This document shows, one piece after another, positions 26,401 to 33,589 of a DNA stretch of 46,544 bases (position 1 is the stretch's first letter; the number at the start of each line of letters is the position of its first letter). Position numbers and translations under genes: made by a program. The DNA comes from a bacterium (GTDB lineage Bacteria; Planctomycetota; Planctomycetia; Pirellulales; Pirellulaceae), in NCBI GenBank assembly GCA_024743355.1, contig JANSWS010000011.1, positions 1-46,544 of the forward strand, in the 5' to 3' direction. The notes below the pieces were generated by a model. The model was not told the origin of the DNA and did no database searches. It saw only the letters and a list, made by a program, of their open reading frames with translations.

Positions 26401-27108
26401 CAAGCCCTGCCCCTAGAGGTGCTTTCGCGAGGCACGCGAGAAGCCGTATTCATCGCGCTGCGTTTGAGTTTGGCCGCGGCCTACGCTCGCCGCGGTGTGA
26501 CCATCCCGCTAGTGCTGGATGACGTGTTGGTCAACTTTGATACCGTGCGGGCTGAGTCTGCAGCCAAGGTGCTTCGCGATTTTGCTGCCTTGGGACATCA
26601 GGTTGTGATGTTTACCTGCCACGAGCACATCATGCGCATTTTTCACGAGATCGGTGTACAGGTCCGCGTGCTTCCACGCCAAGGCGAAGCTGGAGAAGCT
26701 GAAATCTATTATCCGGAGCATATCCAGCAGCACCCCACACCGACCTTTGCGGTACAGGTTCCCGAAATTGAAGAACCGGAGCCCGAGGATCTTGAGCCAC
26801 CGGTTGAGGAAGTCGTGCAGCATGAAGTTCTGGTCGAAGAGACACCGGAGGAAGCTATTCCAGAAGAGCCACCTGCACCCAGAATCGCCACGCACACAGC
26901 TCCGGCTCCCCGGCCCAAAAAGCTCGGGAAGGTCGTGGTTGTGGAGCAAGAACCTGAGATCGACTGGCTGTGGTACGAACGCAACCCCGACGCCCACCAC
27001 TCGGAATGGGTCGATGCCACGGAATCCGAGGACGAACAGGGGCCGCCCGCCGATCTTTGGTGGACTGCCCATCGCGATCAAGCCGTGCGTCTGGAGGATC
27101 GAGCCTGA
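23407..27108 (+). CDS. YhaN-like AAA/SMC-type ATPase with central membrane segments
   Basis: Rad50/SbcC-like ATPase of 1233 residues. Walker A is at residues 31-39 (GPNEAGKTT), followed by MFYGFTADRRGRYLP, typical of YhaN. Long coiled-coil arms flank a centre with two hydrophobic segments (about residues 490-550: LLLGVLFVGGAFLFLWGLG and LLFVVCGMFMLFFGLMW) instead of a zinc hook. The distal half has LTEGKYVRIW, the signature LSRGTREAVFIALRLSLA and Walker B IPLVLDDVLVNFD, then the His switch region MFTCHEH. A Pro/Glu-rich tail of about 120 residues follows. Start GTG overlaps the upstream stop. The two proteins probably form a membrane-tethered nuclease-ATPase complex handling DNA ends; this is inference from family. 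Confidence 0.9.
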   Translation: MKIKDIQIDGFGVWSGMTVHSMPDTMTVFYGPNEAGKTTLMNFLRTMFYGFTADRRGRYLPPVYGGKPGGAIRVTGPGGGYEICRRAQLDQGGATGSLSVTGSDGIAQGAHRLTMLLGQVDETIFTNVFAIGLRELQELSTLDDTAAADELYKLSSGLDRVSLVDVIRQLKAGRRHIAGPTPDQGQMQHLMLKREKLKDEIDQLSAHGRRWSELAALKKTQNSELDELKQRIAHWELEAKSYEIAIQAKPTWSKRREVQDRIEALNARTDLPDTAAEKLDELNEKAAEREAQLDELKQKRQSLRDQARGLPVRRGISELANKIEAAVEQTPWIHSLKKNIQRVESSIEQAKQELVEDAKRLGVTEEDQQALLDDRRMHAIPDLSRQAIKTLAEPASEVRMWSTRLKQAKQQVDTEKQELERLQAELEASLDEQGTEDINRALERQGENLSLLRKRIQIQETLDKQLARREQLEEEAIDLQCDEALPVERSLLLGVLFVGGAFLFLWGLGKLLPFFNPTGVMDSQNGLLFVVCGMFMLFFGLMWSNALDRTTVSELDDVEDQIEALRKEIRKTEAERDDLERRLPPYTGSLESRLKEAEQEIHELESLLPIQHNLRAAQERYQGARKRAAQAVDSLRSAKTQWQRMLAQLGLAESLSPKSIRVMADGYDSLLQTRRRLQSLEEELESRQSELGAIVQRIDALSRQAVAVKNASEDQAQRRSADVDDDFYDSADTVDAKRQRAVEDKPNSSARPAPAGIEAADRALNQLAKLNELISSQEQFVHKKRALKEQDQQLAKHAAAIEKSLQKIQRAHSALLAEYRCESEEQLLEQLERKHEYEQLLAQQSEFSDRIQAIVGGVVPLDSVTRLLEGHAGEELEQRWTAIGQRTQQAEQRVEQLQLRQGELSQEMKSLAASSRLAEARLELCCVENQLKACAAHWQTLAVTTGLLDRVCEVYEAERQPETLREASAFLTQLTEGKYVRIWTPLGKNQLRIDNSSGQALPLEVLSRGTREAVFIALRLSLAAAYARRGVTIPLVLDDVLVNFDTVRAESAAKVLRDFAALGHQVVMFTCHEHIMRIFHEIGVQVRVLPRQGEAGEAEIYYPEHIQQHPTPTFAVQVPEIEEPEPEDLEPPVEEVVQHEVLVEETPEEAIPEEPPAPRIATHTAPAPRPKKLGKVVVVEQEPEIDWLWYERNPDAHHSEWVDATESEDEQGPPADLWWTAHRDQAVRLEDRA

Positions 27109-27451
27109 GTCCGCGCAAATCCTAGGGTGAGACAACTAGTCGGCAGCTGGACTGGAGACCACCCCTGACTCTACGCGTCCAGAGACTTCGCAGGTCGTCT
27201 GTGATTTTTTCCTTTGACGCTTTCCTGTGTCGCAGCCTGTTGGCTGCTGAGCCTTGCGCGATGACAGAGATATGGCCACGGATCGCTTCAACAAAGCGGA
27301 ATCCGCGTGAGCCGAGTACTCTGCGACGGTACCGCTTCGCTACGCGGCCTCTGTCGAGTCTACGGGGTGCGGCCTACAATAAGCTTGCGTGAAGTTCCTG
27401 GGTGAATTCACTTTCATTTGCAGCTTATTCAATAGCACCAGAATCGCGACC
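27109..27451. other. Intergenic region with a small hairpin
   Basis: No gene seen. GCAGCC (27232-27237) and GGCTGC (27242-27247) form a perfect six-base hairpin with a TGTT loop, 124 bases after the ATPase stop and without a T-run. A TTTTTT tract lies just before it (27205 area). A weak terminator on the minus strand or chance are both possible. Confidence 0.3.
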
Positions 27452-30427
27452 ATGGCCCCACGACAAACGATCGCCGCACATTGTCTTCCCGTTCTATTTT
27501 GGTTGGGTCTTCCCGCTCTATTTTGGTTGGCAACATTATCAGCCTCACCGTTGGAGGCACAAGATAACCAAGGTTCCGCCGGCCTCAACGGCAGGCTCTC
27601 GGAAACCCGTTATGAAGCCCTTGAGGGGCAGCCGTTTGGCGTTTTGTCCGTCGATATTCCATTGCCCGAGGAATTGACCGAACAATTGCTCGGGGCCGCG
27701 GACCCGGTCGCTGAATTGCGTGTCTTGGTCCGTGACCGTCAGAACCGAGTCTGCTTTCCTGTGGTTCGCGTTCTTACGGCCACCCTTGCGGAATCCGAAA
27801 ATGAGCGTCCCCTGCTAGGACGACGCGGCAGGCTGGGAGGGCGAATTTTGAACCGGCTGCGCGAAGTCTTAGACGACGGCAAAGACCAGAAGTCGATTCC
27901 GGTTGGGCTGCATGTAGCAGCTCTCTTTCGAGGAACTGGGCCGATGACTCTGGAACTGGCTGGTGACCTTCAGCAAGAAATTCTTGTTTCCCCGGCGGCA
28001 TCCGATCAGCGTCAGTTCAACATCAGCTTACGCAGTTGGTGGGAGCATTACACGCAACATGCCCGCGAGACAATCGAAGAAAACGACTTTCCAAAGTTGG
28101 TTCACAAATATCTGGTGGCCATGCTGGCCAATCGCCTTGGGTTACCCGACGTAGACCTCGATGGGGATTCCCGTGCGAAAGGTGGTGAGTTGGAACAGCC
28201 GCTCAAAACGCTCTCTCTGCTAGCAGGCATCGAGCCGCTGCGCGAACAGATTCTTGAGGACCTGTTGCGAGAAAATCCGGAGCGTAGCACGGCCGAGTTA
28301 CCGCCACCAGAATCCCCACAATGGACTCCAACCAATTTGCCGGAAGATGTTGGGGCAGTAGAAATCGAGAGCATTGCCAGCCGGGTACCTCCTGAGTGTT
28401 TTTATCTGCGATTTAGTTCCTTCAGCAATTTTGTCTGGATGCAGGACATTGCCGAGAGATACGGCGGAGACTTCGCTCAGGCCGTCGTTCTGCGAGGCTA
28501 TACGTACGATGCGTCGTCGCGGATGGAACGCATGTTGGCAGCCAAAATGACCCAACTTGCAAAGATGTTCGGCGACAATTTGATTGAAGACATGGCACTG
28601 GTTGGAAGTGACCTGTACATGACGGAAGGTCCGAGCTTGGGCGTGATCTTTCATGCCAAAAATGCAAGTCTCTTAGCTACGGCTATTCGCGCGGACCGCC
28701 AAGCCATCGCCCGACAGAATCCAGATGCCAGCGTGGGTGAGTTGGAAATCGAAGGCAAGACTGTTCTGCGTCTGAGCACGCCCGACAACCGTATTCGCTC
28801 ATTCTTCGCAACAGACGGTGATTACGTAATGGTCACCACCAGTCAACGACTGGTAGAGAGGTTCTTGCAAGTGGGCAATGGCGGACCATCTTTGGCAGAA
28901 ACCGACCATTTTCGCTGGACGCGAAGCTGGATGCCGCTGGCAAACCAATACAACATCTTTATGTATTTCTCGCCTGAATTTTTCCAACAGCTGGTGAGTC
29001 CCCAATACCAAATCGAATTGCAGCGAAGGCTGGAAGCGATCGCCCATTTAGAAATTGCCGAATTGGCCTCTGAGCTGGCTCGCAGCGAAGGCATCGACGG
29101 TAATCAAATCTCTGAACTGAAAGCTTCTGGGCTGCTTCCAAGCTGGTTTGATGAACGCGCCGATGGTGCTCAGACGTTGCGGAGTGGGGACCGTTGGATT
29201 GATTCGCTGCGAGGTGCCCGAGGAAGTTTCTTACCCATTGCGGATGTTGATTTGGTGAGCGTCACGCAGAGGGAATACGACGAATACAGCAGGCTAGCGA
29301 AGTATTACCAGCAGCAATGGCGTCAAATGGACCCGATGGTCATCGGCATTCGTCGATTTCAATCGGATTTGGGAGCAGACGCCGAAAAGGTCGCCTTCGA
29401 GGCCTACATCGCACCCTTCGAAGCGAAGAAATACGGCTGGGTAGGACGTCAACTTGGCTCCGCCACTCCAACGGCTATCCAATTGCCCGAGGACGATCTA
29501 GCATCCCTACAGGTCCGCATGCGCGGCAACTCCCTGCTGGCACCCGATTCCGAGGACTATCATCTTTTCGCCGGGGTCAAAGACATGGCCCCGCCGAATC
29601 TGGAGGAATCCAAGGGTCTTTTGCAAACATTGCAAGCCTTAAAGACCATTCCGGCATATATCGGAGCCTGGCCCAAACCCGGCTTGGTCGAGTTGCTGCC
29701 CATCCTGGGAAAGAACTTGGCGATTGCGGACGCAAACGGTTACAGTCGAATTATCGGCGGTTTATGGCGTTGGCAGGACTCGGCGTTCAGCCTGCTGTCC
29801 TTTGATCGTTCCATTCTCGAAAACGCGATTGCACAACTGGCAATCCTGGAAACCGAGGATCTTGCTCAAGCCAGATTGAAAATCTCTAATCTCGATCAGT
29901 CGCAAATGTCAGACTGGGTCAATCAACAGTGGTACCAAAGAGGTTGGAAGTCTTCGCACGCCAACGCCTTGCTGCTCGATACAGTCAATCAGCAATTGAA
30001 GGTTCCATCCGCCGATTGCTTGCAGACCGCGGAAAGACTCTTGGATGTAAAATTGCAGTGCCCTATCGGCGGCGAGTACCAACTCGCCCAGGTATCAAGC
30101 CAGAATTCACAGCCAATTGGATGGTGGATTAGTAGTGCCTGGGAAAGTGCCAATGCCAATCCGGAATCCCTTCAACCGCTGCCGCCGGCCGATTACACGG
30201 CTCCTTGGATCGAATGGTTCCGGGGCGGCAAGATGCATCTTACCCAAGGAACTCAAAGCCTGTCGCTGGTTGGCGAGCTGAGCTTGGAAATGCAAGCACC
30301 ATCCATTGATCCGAGTGACAGCAGCGGGTCTGTCCTACCTCAAATGAACTTCGATATTTTCAGTCTGCCTAGCAAGATTTTTGGCAGTTCAAAGAACAAC
30401 GACGCACCCAAGCGACGGCAATTCTAA
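27452..30427 (+). CDS. Large exported hypothetical protein
   Basis: Protein of about 991 residues of unknown function. The ATG chosen starts a signal peptide (MAPRQTIAAHCLPVLFWLGL, then PALFWLATLSASPLEAQ); a GTG 21 codons upstream (27389) is the alternative, and neither has a ribosome binding site. There are no other membrane segments. The middle (around residues 310-480) has FYLRFSSFSNFVWMQDIAER and the phrases LVGSDLYMTEGPSLGVIFHA and FFATDGDYVMVTTSQRLVER. This resembles the general style of DUF3352-type exported proteins, but I cannot assign it. The last residues are basic. It lies 14 bases before a PepSY gene, so both are probably one transcript. Confidence 0.8.
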   Translation: MAPRQTIAAHCLPVLFWLGLPALFWLATLSASPLEAQDNQGSAGLNGRLSETRYEALEGQPFGVLSVDIPLPEELTEQLLGAADPVAELRVLVRDRQNRVCFPVVRVLTATLAESENERPLLGRRGRLGGRILNRLREVLDDGKDQKSIPVGLHVAALFRGTGPMTLELAGDLQQEILVSPAASDQRQFNISLRSWWEHYTQHARETIEENDFPKLVHKYLVAMLANRLGLPDVDLDGDSRAKGGELEQPLKTLSLLAGIEPLREQILEDLLRENPERSTAELPPPESPQWTPTNLPEDVGAVEIESIASRVPPECFYLRFSSFSNFVWMQDIAERYGGDFAQAVVLRGYTYDASSRMERMLAAKMTQLAKMFGDNLIEDMALVGSDLYMTEGPSLGVIFHAKNASLLATAIRADRQAIARQNPDASVGELEIEGKTVLRLSTPDNRIRSFFATDGDYVMVTTSQRLVERFLQVGNGGPSLAETDHFRWTRSWMPLANQYNIFMYFSPEFFQQLVSPQYQIELQRRLEAIAHLEIAELASELARSEGIDGNQISELKASGLLPSWFDERADGAQTLRSGDRWIDSLRGARGSFLPIADVDLVSVTQREYDEYSRLAKYYQQQWRQMDPMVIGIRRFQSDLGADAEKVAFEAYIAPFEAKKYGWVGRQLGSATPTAIQLPEDDLASLQVRMRGNSLLAPDSEDYHLFAGVKDMAPPNLEESKGLLQTLQALKTIPAYIGAWPKPGLVELLPILGKNLAIADANGYSRIIGGLWRWQDSAFSLLSFDRSILENAIAQLAILETEDLAQARLKISNLDQSQMSDWVNQQWYQRGWKSSHANALLLDTVNQQLKVPSADCLQTAERLLDVKLQCPIGGEYQLAQVSSQNSQPIGWWISSAWESANANPESLQPLPPADYTAPWIEWFRGGKMHLTQGTQSLSLVGELSLEMQAPSIDPSDSSGSVLPQMNFDIFSLPSKIFGSSKNNDAPKRRQF

Positions 30428-30441
30428 ACTGAGGAACTACT

Positions 30442-31011
30442 GTGGCCAAAAACTGGAATTGGTGGTCGCGCAAACTTCATCGCTGGGGTGCATTGATCGC
30501 CGCACTTCCGATGCTGCTGGTGATCGTGACTGGACTCTTGCTGCAAGTCAAGAAGCAGGTGGTATGGGTACAGCCGCCTACTCAGAAGGGCGCTCATCCC
30601 GAATTGCCACCTTCGATCAGTTGGCAGCAAATCCTCGAGCAAGCGCAATCCGTTCGCGAAGCGGAAATTTCTTCCTGGGATGACATCGACCGACTCGACG
30701 TGCAACCAGGTAAGGGAATCGTCAAGGTGCAGGCCATTAATCACTGGGAGCTGCAATTAGACTTGAACACGGCCCAACTACTTTCATCTACCTACAGAAG
30801 ATCCGACTGGATTGAAAGTCTGCACGATGGGAGTTATTTCTCGGAAGCTGCCAAGCTTTGGGTATTTCTTCCCAATGGACTGATCTTGCTAGGGCTATGG
30901 CTCACGGGTTGCTGGCTGTGGTATTTGCCATTTTCCAGACGCCGTCGAAAATCCTCGCAGCCGGTGGCTTCGCCTAAAATTGCTGACAATCCGCAAAACT
31001 CAGGCGGTTAA
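30442..31011 (+). CDS. PepSY-associated transmembrane protein
   Basis: Membrane protein of 189 residues. The N-terminus WNWWSRKLHRWGALIAALPM leads into the first helix (LLLVIVTGLLLQVKKQ), the PepSY_TM signature found in iron-reductase-like and peptidase-regulating proteins. A periplasmic domain of about 95 residues follows, containing a PepSY-like module (VQPGKGIVKVQAINHWELQL, LDLNTAQLLSS). A second helix near the end (LWVFLPNGLILLGLWLTGCW) precedes a basic cytosolic tail. Typical PepSY_TM proteins have more helices; this is a short two-helix form. The GTG start is supported by GAGGA about seven bases upstream. Its 3' end overlaps the convergent gene by 12 bases. Confidence 0.85.
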   Translation: MAKNWNWWSRKLHRWGALIAALPMLLVIVTGLLLQVKKQVVWVQPPTQKGAHPELPPSISWQQILEQAQSVREAEISSWDDIDRLDVQPGKGIVKVQAINHWELQLDLNTAQLLSSTYRRSDWIESLHDGSYFSEAAKLWVFLPNGLILLGLWLTGCWLWYLPFSRRRRKSSQPVASPKIADNPQNSGG

Positions 31012-31710
31012 GGGCAGGGGACTCGCCGCGAATTCAAGATACCAGTCTCTCATTTGTGACGGACTGGGGCGGTCGGGACACAGGTAGGCCCGCATACGAG
31101 CCCTGCGGATGACTCCTTTCTCCATAAAGTGTCCGAACAGCTCAACACCGCGCTGCTCAGCAGTGGCGTTTTCACCCGCGGCAATCAGCTCACAGTTGCC
31201 TTGATCTGAATGCTCTATCAACCACACCAGAGTGGAATCCGAAGCCCAACCCAAGATGGCTGCCGGCCCCGAATCGGCCTGCTCAATCTGGTCATCCCCC
31301 ACCACTTGACCGTGATTCCAGATTTCCCACTGAGTGCCCTGCGGAGCATCACACTGAATCCGCATTTTGGGTTCGACATCCAGTTCATTGGTCTGAATGC
31401 TCACCCACAATTCGAGCCCAAGCAGAAGTTGGTTGTCGGTTGGCAGCAAGCGGTGGTTGAGCTGAAAGCCGAACTTATCCTCCTCGGACTGACGAAAGCG
31501 GACGATCAAATCCTGCTCACGTACGTAGGCTTCCTCCAACTGCAAGGAGTGTTGCGGCAGCGGAAAGCATTGAAGAATACTCCAAGCCGCCGTGTTACTC
31601 GACGCGAATCCAATACCAGCGTCCGGATGACTTATCGCCAGCGTCGCCGTCCCACGCGGCGTTGTCACCTTCGCTTGCCCTTCCTGCCAAACCCAGGATT
31701 GCGTTGTCAT
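31000..31710 (-). CDS. Hypothetical protein, carbohydrate-binding-like beta fold
   Basis: Cytosolic protein of 236 residues with no signal peptide and no known motif. The ATG chosen gives MTTQSWVWQEGQAKVTTPRG; the frame extends eight codons further. The sequence is rich in beta strands alternating polar and hydrophobic residues, with many Trp and Gln (LGLELWVSIQTNELD, WEIWNHGQVVGDDQ, STLVWLIEHSDQGN), which looks like a beta-sandwich that might bind sugar; this is inference. The C-terminus RARMRAYLCPDRPSPSQMRD is helical. Similar proteins may occur only in planctomycetes. It faces the PepSY gene with overlapping ends and shares its 5' region with the divergent RraA-like gene. Confidence 0.72.
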   Translation of the reverse strand: MTTQSWVWQEGQAKVTTPRGTATLAISHPDAGIGFASSNTAAWSILQCFPLPQHSLQLEEAYVREQDLIVRFRQSEEDKFGFQLNHRLLPTDNQLLLGLELWVSIQTNELDVEPKMRIQCDAPQGTQWEIWNHGQVVGDDQIEQADSGPAAILGWASDSTLVWLIEHSDQGNCELIAAGENATAEQRGVELFGHFMEKGVIRRARMRAYLCPDRPSPSQMRDWYLEFAASPLPLTA

Positions 31711-31870
31711 TGTCTTGCCTTGCTTGATTCTCACAAAGAAGCGATCTTGCTGTCCACCTGTTCCTGGCTAGAGCCAGCGCCGTCCAGTTCGCTGAATCTG
31801 TTATTATGCCATGCACCAAGACTCCTGGTAACAACAGGGACCATCGATTATCTCCTGGGAATCATACACA

Positions 31871-32668
31871 ATGACAGCACCATCGCAGACAGCAGGATCG
31901 GATAGCAAGCAAGCGTCGCGCGCAAGACTCACTCACAGCGAATTGCTTCAACTGAAACGCTGGAATACACCCACTATTTACAATGGCTGGGAGCAGATCA
32001 CCAGACTGGATGCGGCTGCCCCGGTTACCAATCTGGAAGAAACGCGTGACTTCATGCCGCAAATGGGCCCCATGATTGGCTATGCGGTCACTCTGATCAT
32101 CGAGCCGAGCAAGCGTGGTCACAAGCTGAACAACGCTTCAGCCTGGCAGGACTATCGCCAATATATTGCGGCTCAACCTGGTCCCAAGATCGTGGTCGTT
32201 CAAGACTTGGACAAACCTGCAGTGATCGGATCCTTCTGGGGCGAAGTCAACGCCAACGTGCATCGCACGTTGGGATGTGTGGGCACGATCGTCGACGGGG
32301 CCGTACGCGATGTCGACGAAATGACCAATGCTGGGTTCAAGTCGCTTGCCCGACGGATGTGCGTGGGACATGCGCATAGCATTCCCGTTCAATGGGGATG
32401 CGAAGTCAGTGTTTTTGGCACGCGTGTCGTTCCTGGACAGCTGATACACGCCGACAAACATGGCTTCATCGCAGTTCCTCATGAAGACGAAGAACAACTC
32501 TTGAGGGCGGCGGTACAGATGGATATCAACGAATGCGAGACGGTAATTGCGGCAGCGCGTTCCTGTCACGGACTTTCCATGCAAGACAGCGTGCAACGCA
32601 TCAATCAGGCAAGTGCCGAATTTGGGAACAAGACACGCACCCTGTTTGGTCGCAGCGGTGAGCACTAA
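31871..32668 (+). CDS. RraA-like / HMG aldolase family protein
   Basis: Protein of 265 residues of the RraA/dimethylmenaquinone-methyltransferase-like superfamily, whose members are class II 4-hydroxy-4-methyl-2-oxoglutarate or oxaloacetate lyases or RNase E inhibitors. The signature is clear: GCVGTIVDGAVRDVDEM contains the Arg-Asp pair that positions the metal and pyruvyl substrate, and VVPGQLIHADKHGFIAVPHE matches the later conserved Asp-x-x-Gly. The N-terminal 30 residues are an extra polar segment. Aldolase or decarboxylase activity is plausible, but the substrate cannot be told. Its stop overlaps that of the convergent membrane-protein gene. Confidence 0.87.
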   Translation: MTAPSQTAGSDSKQASRARLTHSELLQLKRWNTPTIYNGWEQITRLDAAAPVTNLEETRDFMPQMGPMIGYAVTLIIEPSKRGHKLNNASAWQDYRQYIAAQPGPKIVVVQDLDKPAVIGSFWGEVNANVHRTLGCVGTIVDGAVRDVDEMTNAGFKSLARRMCVGHAHSIPVQWGCEVSVFGTRVVPGQLIHADKHGFIAVPHEDEEQLLRAAVQMDINECETVIAAARSCHGLSMQDSVQRINQASAEFGNKTRTLFGRSGEH

Positions 32669-33153
32669 GGGAGGTCATCAGAAACTTTGGTATCCATGAT
32701 TTGATTTTGCTCTTTCGCCTCCACCTCGCGGATTGCCACTGGCTGTTCGTTCAAAGTCCACAGTCGAATCATGATCGCCGGAACGACCAACACAACCATT
32801 GCATTGGCCCACCAGGAGTTGGGCCAATTCATGGCTGCCAGCGTGGCGGGGTTTGTCAGTGTGAGTATGGCAAACCAAAGCGACGGCACGGCCAAAGCTA
32901 ACAGCCCCAACAAGCACATGAGACCAGCCAAGGGAGTGACCCGACTTCTTAGACCCCACAATATAGCCGCCACACAACTCACGCACAGAAACGTCAACGC
33001 GGCTAGCGCTGCAGGCAGCCACTGCCCATGGATGGCCAAGAATATGGAAGTCACCACCATCCAACCAACGCTTCCAAGGACCGCCCCCAGCCATGACCCG
33101 GCATGCCATTGGAAACGCCCTTTACCGACCCGAGCGGACTTAATTCCTGTCAT
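32665..33153 (-). CDS. Small integral membrane protein, unknown function
   Basis: Protein of 162 residues with about four predicted membrane helices: GAVLGSVGWMVVTSIFLAI, LPAALAALTFLCVSCVAAIL, GLMCLLGLLALAVPSLWFAI and WANAMVVLVVPAIMIRLWTL. The N-terminus is basic (inside), and the C-terminal tail is acidic and cytosolic (VEAKEQNQIMDTKVSDD). I recognise no family. Its last four bases overlap the RraA-like gene on the opposite strand. The upstream region is shared with the divergent glutamine synthetase-like gene. Confidence 0.75.
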   Translation of the reverse strand: MTGIKSARVGKGRFQWHAGSWLGAVLGSVGWMVVTSIFLAIHGQWLPAALAALTFLCVSCVAAILWGLRSRVTPLAGLMCLLGLLALAVPSLWFAILTLTNPATLAAMNWPNSWWANAMVVLVVPAIMIRLWTLNEQPVAIREVEAKEQNQIMDTKVSDDLP

Positions 33154-33589
33154 GCGACACTTCTACTCTCTGGCTCAATCCATCCTGCTCGCAACATGCT
33201 CCACGGCTTCAACCATTGAATTGACTGAATACCAACCCAAAAGACAAGCTCCAGCGGAGCCTTGATGGCGACTTGTTCCAGTCTATCCCTTTTTTCTGGC
33301 CACAAGATGCGTGGGGGTGTCGCCGCCACAATAATGCCCGGATCACCAAGTCGACTGCTGACAACATTTTGGCACCGCGGCAGCGACGCAGGTTTACGCT
33401 GGCGGAAGAATTCCTGGCCAAACAGCAATGGCTCCCTGGTCTTTGAATCTGTGGCTGACTTCTATATCGTTAACCAAGCTGTTCAAGCCCGTAGTCAGTC
33501 GGCGGACTCGACAGTTGCCCCAAGACAGTTAATCTGGTCATGTCAACCAGACTTTTGAGGCCGTGGCCAGACAAGATAGGAACTGAAAC
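33154..33589. other. Intergenic region between the membrane protein and the GS-like gene
   Basis: About 435 bases between divergent genes, so promoters for both should lie here. Short frames occur on both strands, one of which (minus, 33150-33428, TTG start) touches the start of the membrane-protein gene; I found no convincing support for it. No clear promoter boxes or hairpins were identified. Confidence 0.35.

Noticed and set aside
33150-33428. Minus-strand 92-codon gene overlapping the membrane-protein start
   Set aside because: It needs a TTG start without a ribosome binding site, and its sequence resembles no family; overlap by ATGA alone is not enough.
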